Shown one piece after another: positions 28,248-37,072 of a stretch of 40,579 nucleotides of DNA. Made by a program: the position numbers and the translations under genes. The notes below the pieces were generated by a model, which did no database searches, was not told the DNA's origin, and saw only the letters and a list, made by a program, of their open reading frames with translations. Source of the stretch: Cladosporium sp. IMV 00045 (taxonomy: Eukaryota > Ascomycota > Dothideomycetes > Cladosporiales > Cladosporiaceae). How positions within the stretch are numbered: position 1 is the first letter of the stretch; every line of letters starts with the position of its first letter. The DNA lies in assembly GCA_001931905.2 (NCBI GenBank), contig MSJI02000135.1, positions 6,994 through 47,572 of the forward strand. Direction: 5' to 3'.

Positions 28248-29407
28248 ATGGCGAACGAAAATGTAGGCGAGAAGAAAAAAGTCACGGTGGATGTCCTCGA
28301 GTTTGTGAGGACCAGGGATGCCGTAAGTCAAAACATCCACACGCGCGTTGCGACGCGATTGCGCCTTGTCGTCCGAACAATGCGACGGCAACGCAACAAC
28401 CACAAACATGACGCTGACGCGATTTATAGCTCACCTCGGCTTACATGTCGCTGTCGTCTTCCATCGATCGCGCAGTCAAAGCCTACATCGACCACACCAA
28501 TGTCGTCCTCGCCGGTGACGCTTCCCTGGACGTCTCCATGCTCCAACAGCCCTTCCACGGCATCGCCACGCCGCAACTCGCCCAACTGGCCCTCGCGCAC
28601 CAGCAGCAAGATGCCCAAGCAGCCGTACCGCCGACCGACGCCGACGGCAAGAAGAAGCGCAACTACAAGCCTCGCGACCCGAACGCGCCCAAGAGGCCTT
28701 TGACCGCCTACTTCCGCTACCTGCAGGAACAGCGTGCCCCGCTCGCTGAGCAGATGGCCAAGATCAACGACGCTCCCAGCAAGCCTGGCGACATCAGCAA
28801 GGCTGCTACTGAACGCTGGAAGTCTATGAGCGAGGAGGAACAGGCTCCCTACAAGGCCGCTTACCAGCGCGCTCTCAAGGACTACGAGCGCGAAGTCGCC
28901 AACTACAAAGCTGGCGGTGAAGGCGCTGAGCCCGCCGAACAGCAGCAGGTTAACGGCGCTGCGCAGCAGGACGACGACGATGCTGAAAGCGAGACTGACA
29001 GCGATGAGTCCTCCGAGGAGGAAGAAGCCAAACCCATGCCGCCGCCCGCTCCTAAAGTCGCCAGCCCGGAAGTGAAGAAGACTCCCAAGTCTGCGATGAA
29101 GAAGACCAAGAATGTCAAGCCTGCCGAGGACTTTCCCGCCACGCCTCAGTTCAGCAGCATCAACCCCAGCGTCCCCATCCCGTCTTCGCAGCAGAAGAGC
29201 TCCAGTCCTGAGCTGAAGCGCAAGGCATCCGGTGATGCCGCTGAAGAGGGCACCAAAAAGAAGCGTGGCCGCAAGTCCAAGGCCGAGAAGGAGGCAGAGG
29301 CTGCTGCTGCCGCTGCCGCGGCCGCTGCTCCTGCTGTCCCGGCTTCTGATGCGAGCAGTGAGAAGCCCAAGAAGGAAAAGAAGAAGAAGAGAAAGTCTGA
29401 GGCTTGA
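28248..29407 (+). CDS. HMG-box chromatin protein
   Basis: A 350-residue single-HMG-box protein. Exons are 28248-28322 and 28430-29407 with a 107-bp intron; the splice joins TRDA to LTSAYMSLSSSIDRAVKAYI, an N-terminal helical segment. The HMG box spans about residues 110-190, with PNAPKRPLTAYFRYLQEQR, ISKAATERWKSMSEEEQAPY and a final KAAYQRALKDYEREVANY helix, typical of non-sequence-specific HMGB/Nhp6-like DNA-bending boxes. After the box come a Glu/Asp/Ser acidic stretch (about 210-230), Pro/Lys-rich linkers with SP sites, a KKKRGRKSKAEKEAE basic motif, an Ala run of about 11 and a Lys-rich end (KPKKEKKKKRKSEA), probably a nuclear signal. It is likely an abundant nuclear architectural protein; it could regulate specific genes. 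Confidence 0.9.
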
Positions 29408-29859
29408 CTTGGTTCAACTCCAGTGACCAGCAAGAAGCGACTTTCTTTTGGTGTTGAGATGGGAGAGGAGAGCAAAAGGCGACCCGGCGTTACTCTTGTT
29501 GACTTTCAGGATTGATAATTGTTGCTTGTCTCTTTGCTGTACTTGTCATTTTTGTCAATTTTTCCTTCAAGTAGTACTAGCGTATACCAACATCGCATTG
29601 ATCGTTCAAAATCAAGTGAGATCTTTAATTACAAGTCGTGCAGTCTGAAGCTATCGGAAACGAGAACAAATAATGTCACTATCTCACAATTTCCTTATCT
29701 TCAATCCACTCATGATCCTTGTCGCTCAACCCCGCAAACCCCACCTCTCGAAGCAGCCTCCAAGAGGATTATTACTGATGAAACACCCTCTGCGCTCCAG
29801 TCCCTAACGCTCCAGCCGTTTCCTTAACGTAAGTGTGACTAACGCCTCACATACGAAAC
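29408..29859. other. Spacer between the HMG-box gene and urease
   Basis: HMG-box 3' UTR followed by the urease promoter and leader. No gene recognised. A GTAAGT plus GACTAAC string at 29829-29844 just before the urease ATG mimics an intron but is too short to splice (see rejected items). Confidence 0.5.
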
Positions 29860-32578
29860 ATGCAGCTCGCGCCCAAGGAGGTATATTCGAACCCACTTTC
29901 CCTTGAAGATCCTAGTAACAGCATGCAATACCACACTCAAATATTCCTCTTCTCAAAAAACCCAATCTCACAAAAACTGACCTTCCGTCCTTCTTCCTCA
30001 ACGCATAGATCGACAAGCTCCTCATCACGCAAACGGGCCTCCTCGCCCAGCGCCGCCTAGCCCGCGGCCTCCGACTCAACCACACCGAAGCGCTCGCGCT
30101 CATCGCCAGCGTCCTGCACGAGCTCATCCGCGATGGCAACCACACGGTGGCCGATCTCATGGCGCTGGGCACGACGCTGCTCGGCCGTCGCCACGTCCTG
30201 CCCAGCGTGCCCGCCTCCCTGACCGAGCTGCAAGTCGAGGGGAACTTTGTGAATGGAACGTACTTGGTCACGGTGCACAATCCGATCGCGGGAGATGATG
30301 GCGATTTGGAAAGAGCGCTGTATGGAAGCTTTTTGCCTGTGCCGGAGCAGGGGAGTTTTCCTTGGCCACTGGAGGATATGAGCGTTTATGACAAGGAAAG
30401 GCAGCCCGGTGCTGTTGTGGTCGTGAAGGGGGAGAAGGGCAAGGTGGTGCTCAATGAGGGTAGGAAGAGAATAAGTCTCAAGGTCACTTCGAAGGGTGAT
30501 AGGCCGATTCAGGTGGGGAGCCATTATCATTTCGTGGAGGTCAATCCTTTGCTGCAGTTTGATCGAGTTAGGGCGAGGGGGTATAGGCTGGATATTGCTG
30601 GAGGAACGAGTGTGCGATTTGAACCCGGTGATTCGAAGACCGTCACGCTGGTGCAGATTGCTGGAAATCAGGTCGTGAAGGGTGGTAATGGATTGGCGAG
30701 TGGGAGTATTCATGATGAGGCGATCACGGCAGAGATTCTCGAGAGGCTACAAGAAGGTGGCTTCTTGCATGTTCCTGAGCCCGCAGCTGATCAGATTCTG
30801 GAGCCTTACACGATGTCGCGGGCTGATTACGTTGCGATCTATGGACCTACGGTTGGTGACCGCGTGAGACTTGGAGCCACGGATCTCTGGATTGAGGTGG
30901 AGAAAGACTTCACTTCATACGGCGACGAGTGTACTTTCGGCGGTGGCAAGACGATTCGTGACGGTATGGGCCAGGCGACTGGATGGCCGGACAAGGACTG
31001 TCTGGACGTCGTAGTGACGAACGCTCTGATTGTGGATTGGAGTGGAATCTACAAGGCTGACATTGGAATCAAGAATGGATTGATCTGTGGAATCGGCAAA
31101 GCTGGCAATCCAGATGTCATGGCTGGAGTACACCCAGACATGATTGTTGGCAGCAACACGGATGTCATCTCTGCGGAACACGATATCGTCACTGCCGGTG
31201 GTTTCGATACGCACATCCACTTCATCTGCCCACAGCAGGCTCACGATGCGATTGCGTCTGGCATTACTTCGTTCCTAGGAGGAGGCACTGGACCAAGCAC
31301 TGGCTCAAATGCTACGACATGTACACCAAGCGCCACACTAATCGAACAAATGCTGCAAGCTTCCGACAGCTTCCCTCTAAACTACGGCATCACTGGCAAA
31401 GGAAATGACTCCGAACCCGGTCCTCTCCGCGAGCAAGTCGAGGCAGGTGTATGTGGTCTCAAACTGCACGAAGATTGGGGTTCCACACCAAGTGCGATCG
31501 ACAACTGCCTCTCCGTCTGCGATGAACACGATGTCCAGGTCCTCATTCACACCGATACCCTGAACGAGAGTGGCTTCGTCGAAACCACCGTCAAAGCCTT
31601 CAAGAACCGCACGATTCACACATATCACACAGAGGGCGCTGGTGGCGGCCACGCTCCAGACATCATCTCCGTCGTCGAGCACGACAACGTCCTCCCTTCC
31701 TCCACCAACCCCACCCGTCCCTTCACAGGCAACACCCTCGACGAACACCTCGACATGCTGATGGTCTGCCACCACCTGTCGCGCAACATCCCCGAAGACG
31801 TCGCCTTCGCCGAATCGCGCATTCGCGCCGAAACCATCGCCGCAGAAGACGTGCTCCACGACCTCGGCGCCATCAGCATGATGTCCTCCGACTCCCAAGC
31901 CATGGGCCGCTGCGGCGAAGTCATCCTCCGCACCTGGCACACCGCGCACAAGAACAAGCTGCAGCGCGGCTTCCTCCCCGAAGACGCCGGCTCCGGCGTC
32001 GACAACTTCCGCGTCAAACGCTACGTCAGCAAATACACCATCAATCCGGCCATTGCGCAGGGGATGTCGCACCTCATCGGCTCGATCGAAGTAGGCAAGC
32101 TGGCGGACCTGGTGGTGTGGAACCCGCGCAACTTCGGCGCGAAGCCCACGCAGGTCGTCAAGGGCGGCATGGTCGCGTGGGCGCAGATGGGAGACCCCAA
32201 CGCGAGTATTCCTACCGTCGAACCGACGATCATGAGGCCTATGTTTGGCGCTTTCCAGCCGAGCAATTCCATTGCTTGGGTTTCCAAGGCGGCTGCTGAG
32301 GGGAAGGTGAAGGGGTATGGGTTGAAGAAGCGCGTTGAGGCTGTGAGAGGGTGCAGGACGGTTAAGAAGAGGGATATGAAGTGGAATGATACCAGGCCGA
32401 AGATGAGAGTTGATCCGGAGAGTTATGTGAGTGATTGCCCCCTTGCAATGTTTTGAGAAGCTGAAGATTCTTGCTTGCTGACTTGTTTTGTGTCCAGACT
32501 GTCGAGGCGGATGGAATGGTGTGCGAAGCGGAGCCTTCGGAGACGCTGCCTTTGAGTCAGGCGTACTTTTTGTTTTAG
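29860..32578 (+). CDS. ureB: Urease (nickel-dependent), three exons
   Basis: This is the eukaryotic fused urease (bacterial gamma, beta and alpha in one chain), cytosolic, splitting urea into ammonia and carbamate. Exons are 29860-29880 (only 7 codons), 30009-32426 and 32498-32578; introns are 128 and 71 bp; 839 residues, the family's usual size. The join gives MQLAPKEIDKLLI then [19 protein letters not shown]. All key residues are present: His409 and His411 (HIHF), carbamylated Lys492 ([10 protein letters not shown]), His521 ([12 protein letters not shown]), the [13 protein letters not shown] block, the flap Cys594-His595 (MVCHHLSRN) and SSDSQAMGR. It ends LSQAYFLF. Activity needs nickel and the UreD/F/G accessory proteins, none of which are in this window. 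The small first exon is easily missed by gene callers. Expected to be under nitrogen control, though I identified no definite sites. Confidence 0.97.
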
Positions 32579-32606
32579 GTAATGAGCCTACCCGGCTGTG
32601 AAATGC

Positions 32607-35312
32607 TCAATGAATGGATGTTGATCGGCTTGATCCTTCGTCTCCTTGCCTTCCAGCCGTTGATTCAGAGCTTCTCAGTTGAGGATATTTGTGCCATTTG
32701 GCGCCGGCTTGAAGCAGCAGTCGCCTGATCGAGAAGTAATCTTCATCTTTACCCGATCCATAAGGATGACTTTCAGTAATGTCGAGCGGTGTTTTGCCAT
32801 CAGAGTCGATAGTTGTCACATTGGCGTTGTGAGCCAAGAGCAGCTGAACAATCTCCAGATTACCACGTTCGACGGCTTGTGCAAGTGCTGTGCGGCCGGC
32901 CCTTGAGGTCATATTCACTTCGCATCGATCATTCTGAAGAAAAACCCTCACGCAGGCAGGGGTTTGGCGACGTGCGGCTTGTATGAGGGCCGTCTCTCCA
33001 TCACCGGTGCGAGCGTTGATGTCCGCATTCCCAATTTCTAGCAGCAGGCGAGTACTGTCAACATTTTCAGCTCTCACCGCATAACGCAACGCTGTTTCTG
33101 ATGAAATGGAAGCCATCTCCACATGGCATTCGGGCTTCTCAAGTAAGAGCCTCACGCAATCAGAGCTAGGTCCAGCTGCCGCAAACATGAGAGCCGATTT
33201 TTGACCGTTGGAAGTCAAATTGACATCTGCGTGGCCCACATCAAGCAGCATTCGCAGTATTTCCGCGAAACCCAATCTTGCTGAAAGTTGCAATGCAGAA
33301 AGCTCTGCATGGTTCAATTTGGGTGCTCCGCCCCACAGCTGGTTGGCATCGCCTCTTTTTGAAGTCAGGATTGCTAGTACAGAATCATGTGCTCCCGCTA
33401 GCACAGAGTATAGCAGTAGCGGTATTTTGTTCTTGATCTCTGGACATCTTAGCTCGTGAAGGAAAGCTCCGAAGCCCGATACCACTCCATTTTCAAGCTC
33501 AAGCGCCGCTTCACAGGCGAAGCTTCTTTTGGAGGCTAACTCTAAGAGCACTGCTGACAGTTGACTATCCAGGGATGCAAGAAGCCCTCCAGGCGCGAGA
33601 AACAGTCGTGCGAGGTCTGGATCCTCTTCCAAGATGGCAATGTACAAAGAGTCGGCTATGACTGTCGGAAGATCTACGGGATGGTGGTAGCGCGTTTCCT
33701 TTGGTTGAAGCAGCTTACCAAACACGGAAGAGCGAATGTCGTCCGTAGTCGATTCCAAAGGAAAGCAACTCCTGATCATGGTGTACGCGTCCATCAGTAC
33801 CTTCGCCATTGCCGATCTTGTTGCCGTTTCATCCGAGTTCAAGCGGTGGTTGCCCGAGGAGTGATGACTCTGCCAACATTCTGGTGACCATGAAGCGAGG
33901 AGAAGTCTCTGTACTGAAGAGTGACCATAGAAGTGTGTCCACCACAATGTCAAGGCGGAACCTCTCGGTCCAAGTCTACAAACACTCAGATCTATTTGAT
34001 TGACGTCCTCGTACAGGCCTTGCTTGTTCTCCAGATTGTAGATGGTGCCCGGTGGAACAGCCAGAACTTTCTCTACTTCTTCACACTGTTGCTGTGCTTC
34101 TTCGAGATTCTTCGGGGGGAAAAGATTATAGACTTTCCTTAAAATCAAGTTCAAGAAAGCCGGAATTGGCACGTCGTAGTCGGGGATGATTTCAACTTCC
34201 GTCTTGCTTTGAGCTCTGGCTGTCACTGCCAGCAGAGCGTAAGCTCTATCTCGGACATCGGCGCATCGTAAATGCTTCGTTCTCTTGATAAAAGACCATA
34301 GAGTAGACCCGCCGGGGATCTTTGTCAATTCGATCATCTTCATGGCTGGGCTGCCTTTGATGACTTCAGTCCTATCATCCAGTCGATGCGTTTCCGATGC
34401 ATCGTCAGCTAAGAGTATAGATTTCTCGAAGGAATCCCAAGAAACAATCTTACTTCCGCACATCAGGTGTCTTTCTTCAGCCATTTGCAATTCTTGGAAG
34501 ACCCAAAGTCGCTGCCAATACGGACGTTGACACAAAGCTTGAACGCCTTGTCCTGCTGAACTCGCCCATACTTGCAGTCGACGCCTCTTGCTTGACCAAT
34601 ATCTCCTCGGTCTCGCGAACGCATGGATTGCGGCGTCACTGTTTCTATACGCAGGTCCAAGCCAGACAACTACGCGCACCGCCTGGAGGAAGATCTGAGG
34701 CATCATTATGACTTGCTCGGCTCTTTCTGGGGAATTGGTCTGGTCAATCGACAGCATATCAATCCAGAGCCAGCTCGAAACCATCCCTCCTGAGCTCCTC
34801 GCTTGCTCCAAAAATCGCATGAGATTTTTGGGAACGAGGAACTTGCTGCCATTGACCTTAATCTCCCAGCTGGCATGCGCAGAGCCCCAAGCGTACGATA
34901 TTGCGGTGTATTCAGGTGCGTTGGGAAGCGAAACGGGCTCGATGTCGATACAGATACTGCTTCCTGGCTCTCCTGGTGATATTTTTAACAGTCGAATGCA
35001 GTGCGAGTCGAGATGGCAATATGCTGGATGAGCAGTTGCATTTGGTTGGAGGCTGAGCAAATGGCTTTCGGTTTCAATCTGGGTGACGGGTTCATCTAGC
35101 AATGGCGCGCTGCCCTGTGCATCCTCGCTGCCAGACTGCACCTCACCTCCGTCATCACTATTCTCTTCGGTTGCGCCTTCTTCGTCATCCCATGAACAAT
35201 CTGAGTCTGTGCTGTCGTCCTCAGCATCATCAGGCTCATGCAGATGAGGGTGAGATCGTAAGGCCACCGAGAATCGAGGATCTTTCAGATGTTGCTCTGT
35301 TTGTTCAGACAT
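32607..35312 (-). CDS. HET-domain protein with C-terminal ankyrin repeats
   Basis: An intronless 901-residue protein. Residues 28-66 are acidic and disordered. The HET (heterokaryon incompatibility) domain follows, with YTAISYAWG at 135-143, LWIDMLSIDQ at 182-191, WLGP at 217-220 and RPYWQRLWVFQEL at 263-275. HET domains trigger fungal programmed cell death after non-self recognition, and are distantly related to TIR domains. A helical middle region of unknown type (about 330-620) leads into ankyrin repeats (about 630-871; clear units begin SALQLSARLGFAEILRMLL, SALMFAAAG, ETALRYAVRAE, ETALIQAARR, TALAQAVERGNLEIVQLLL). The repeats are the likely recognition or partner module. There is no signal peptide or membrane segment. 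It converges on urease with 28 bp between stop codons. Whether it acts in incompatibility or elsewhere cannot be told. Confidence 0.94.
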   Translation of the reverse strand: MSEQTEQHLKDPRFSVALRSHPHLHEPDDAEDDSTDSDCSWDDEEGATEENSDDGGEVQSGSEDAQGSAPLLDEPVTQIETESHLLSLQPNATAHPAYCHLDSHCIRLLKISPGEPGSSICIDIEPVSLPNAPEYTAISYAWGSAHASWEIKVNGSKFLVPKNLMRFLEQARSSGGMVSSWLWIDMLSIDQTNSPERAEQVIMMPQIFLQAVRVVVWLGPAYRNSDAAIHAFARPRRYWSSKRRRLQVWASSAGQGVQALCQRPYWQRLWVFQELQMAEERHLMCGSKIVSWDSFEKSILLADDASETHRLDDRTEVIKGSPAMKMIELTKIPGGSTLWSFIKRTKHLRCADVRDRAYALLAVTARAQSKTEVEIIPDYDVPIPAFLNLILRKVYNLFPPKNLEEAQQQCEEVEKVLAVPPGTIYNLENKQGLYEDVNQIDLSVCRLGPRGSALTLWWTHFYGHSSVQRLLLASWSPECWQSHHSSGNHRLNSDETATRSAMAKVLMDAYTMIRSCFPLESTTDDIRSSVFGKLLQPKETRYHHPVDLPTVIADSLYIAILEEDPDLARLFLAPGGLLASLDSQLSAVLLELASKRSFACEAALELENGVVSGFGAFLHELRCPEIKNKIPLLLYSVLAGAHDSVLAILTSKRGDANQLWGGAPKLNHAELSALQLSARLGFAEILRMLLDVGHADVNLTSNGQKSALMFAAAGPSSDCVRLLLEKPECHVEMASISSETALRYAVRAENVDSTRLLLEIGNADINARTGDGETALIQAARRQTPACVRVFLQNDRCEVNMTSRAGRTALAQAVERGNLEIVQLLLAHNANVTTIDSDGKTPLDITESHPYGSGKDEDYFSIRRLLLQAGAKWHKYPQLRSSESTAGRQGDEGSSRSTSIH

Positions 35313-35947
35313 AGTACATGTGGTCTGTTCAGACGAAGTAAATCTGGTTGCAACTCAGTGCGATGGTGTCGCAGGGAGTATCGTTGTGTGTTGGTTTACC
35401 AGATGTAGAAGTGGAGTACGCATGGTGATGAAGTTTAGAGTTGTTTTGCAACCGTCTCATCATTTTAGCCTTGCTCAGCCTCACTGCGCTCGATACCGGT
35501 CAAGCTATAGAAAGCCATCCCATTTCGGCGAGCTGCATCGGTGCCTGAACGCGAACTTGATAAGCCGACGTGTTTCTGTTGGCACATGATTGTGTGGCTT
35601 GACGCTGGCCAGAATGGTGAGCATGGCGGCCATCGTCTTGCAACTAAGACTGTCGAAAGCATGTCGTCAAAGGCTATGGCCAACGACGTGAAGTGAAATG
35701 CAACATCGATTACTAGCTTAAACTATTGCCAGACACTGGCCAGATAAGGCAATACACTGGACTTAGGTACCAGAATCCCGCCAGGCGGCCTTCATTTGTC
35801 GTGGGAAGGACACTGGGTTGAAGATTAATGAGTCTGAGCAAGGAGTGACATTGCAACTCCCAGCAGACCGAGCATTGCCCGCAAGACTGGTCAGTTCATG
35901 TTCAGAAAATCGCTCGCTTAAACAAGTGGGCCACGTGGTTGATATTG

Positions 35948-36307
35948 ATGTGGGTCAATTGGGGCTCCGCAGTTACGGATTTGATCTTGTCACAACCACA
36001 CCTCCTCTCCATCTTCTCTCCACATGGGAACCCCATCATATCGGTATGTCCCGCCGCTCGGTCAATGTCCAGCTTGGCGATGCAGATAATGATGGGTCTT
36101 GCAACCGTGCAGATGCAGAAACTCTGGAAGCCTTTTCACATTGGAAAGGCGGTGCGGACAACTGCCGACATATTCGGATTCGGAACGACAATATGGCCAC
36201 ACTGGATTTTAGGATGCCGATTAAGCAATATCAGATCATCAGCCCTCCTGACGTATGGAGACACTCTACCGTCGACCTTGGAGGCTACCGAAGACTTCGA
36301 GGTGTAG
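35948..36307 (+). CDS. Small uncertain ORF, 119 residues
   Basis: An ATG-initiated frame reading MWVNWGSAVTDLILSQPHLL at the start and GDTLPSTLEATEDFEV at the end, with mildly hydrophobic middle segments. The composition is less random than neighbouring frames, but there is no domain, another frame overlaps it along its whole length, and no splice partner was found. It may be chance or a relic of a small membrane protein. Confidence 0.2.
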   Translation: MWVNWGSAVTDLILSQPHLLSIFSPHGNPIISVCPAARSMSSLAMQIMMGLATVQMQKLWKPFHIGKAVRTTADIFGFGTTIWPHWILGCRLSNIRSSALLTYGDTLPSTLEATEDFEV

Positions 36308-36756
36308 TACTGCGTTTCGCCACAGCATTTCTCTCATCTTAATCCAAAGCGGCCCGCTGAATCATAATCCTTGATTGCTCCTTCAACTGGATGTTCGGAT
36401 ACTCCTATTTTTGCATAATTCTCCGAAACGACCACTCAAACGCGGCCGAGTGCATGGGCGTTCCAAAGATCTTTTACCTCGGCGACGGACTCCGTGAGCA
36501 TCTGCCGCGACTTTCACTTCTCTCCAGCCTCCAGCCCTGGACCCCGCAACTCCACACTCTTACGATAGTATGAAGGCCAAGGATATCTGATCGGGCCCAG
36601 TATCGTCGAAAGCTTCATGTCCACAGACAGAGATCAAGAAAAACATAATTGGAGTGAGGAAGATTGTCAGTCAGTATGCTGATGTTCTCTCCAACCATGG
36701 CTTCCCTTCTTGTTGCCTGATGCTGTAATCGGCACATGCAGACATAACGCTTCTGG

Positions 36757-36801
36757 CTGGGGGATTGGATAGAGTGTATCGACATACCGCATGATGTGGG
36801 G
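36757..36801 (+). promoter_or_regulatory. Two CreA/Mig1-type motifs upstream of GH3
   Basis: CTGGGG (36757-36762) and GTGGGG (36796-36801) both fit the SYGGRG consensus of the fungal carbon-catabolite repressor CreA/Cre1, paired within 45 bp and about 270-315 bp before the GH3 ATG. Paired sites are usually needed for function. The consensus is short, so chance occurrence is possible. Confidence 0.4.
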
Positions 36802-36981
36802 TTATATCGGCATCGGGAGATGCGACTAAGAAGGCTGCAATGTAGACTATTTGGCTTGGCAGTCGACATCGTTCGAAATGGGTTGCCATCGCCGCTGGAT
36901 GCGCTCGTGCTTGGGCTGGTGCACCTGGTTGAACGAACTGCCGGTCCATCATGCTTGCGGAACGTGCCAACTTGGATTCAG

Positions 36982-36989
36982 TATAAGAG
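36982..36989 (+). promoter_or_regulatory. TATA element of the GH3 gene
   Basis: TATAAGAG about 85 bp before the ATG, followed by a C/CT-rich leader, a plausible TATA box and start-site arrangement. Confidence 0.45.
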
Positions 36990-37072
36990 GCCGCAATTGA
37001 CCATGTTGCTCAATTATTCGGATCAGGTCCCTTTCACAGCTTCCCCTACTACACCTTCTCCGAGTCTTCAGA

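Larger units (their letters stand above)
35313..37072. other. 1.76 kb spacer upstream of the GH3 gene
   Basis: A divergent promoter region between the HET gene (-) and the GH3 gene (+). One small frame (35948-36307) is listed separately. Near the right end are two CreA/Mig1-like motifs (CTGGGG at 36757, GTGGGG at 36796) and a TATAAGAG at 36982. Otherwise nothing is recognised. Confidence 0.5.

Noticed and set aside
29829..29865. GTAAGT...GACTAAC...CAG mimic of an intron over the urease start codon
   Set aside because: It would be only 37 bp, shorter than any intron here (minimum 48), and would remove the conserved MQL start.
31377..32072. 231-codon frame antisense to urease
   Set aside because: A shadow of the strongly C-ending codons of urease; Val/Gly/Asp-rich with no domain.
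35818..36342. 174-codon frame overlapping the 35948-36307 ORF
   Set aside because: It has no ATG at its start and the translation has no domain-like or helical pattern.
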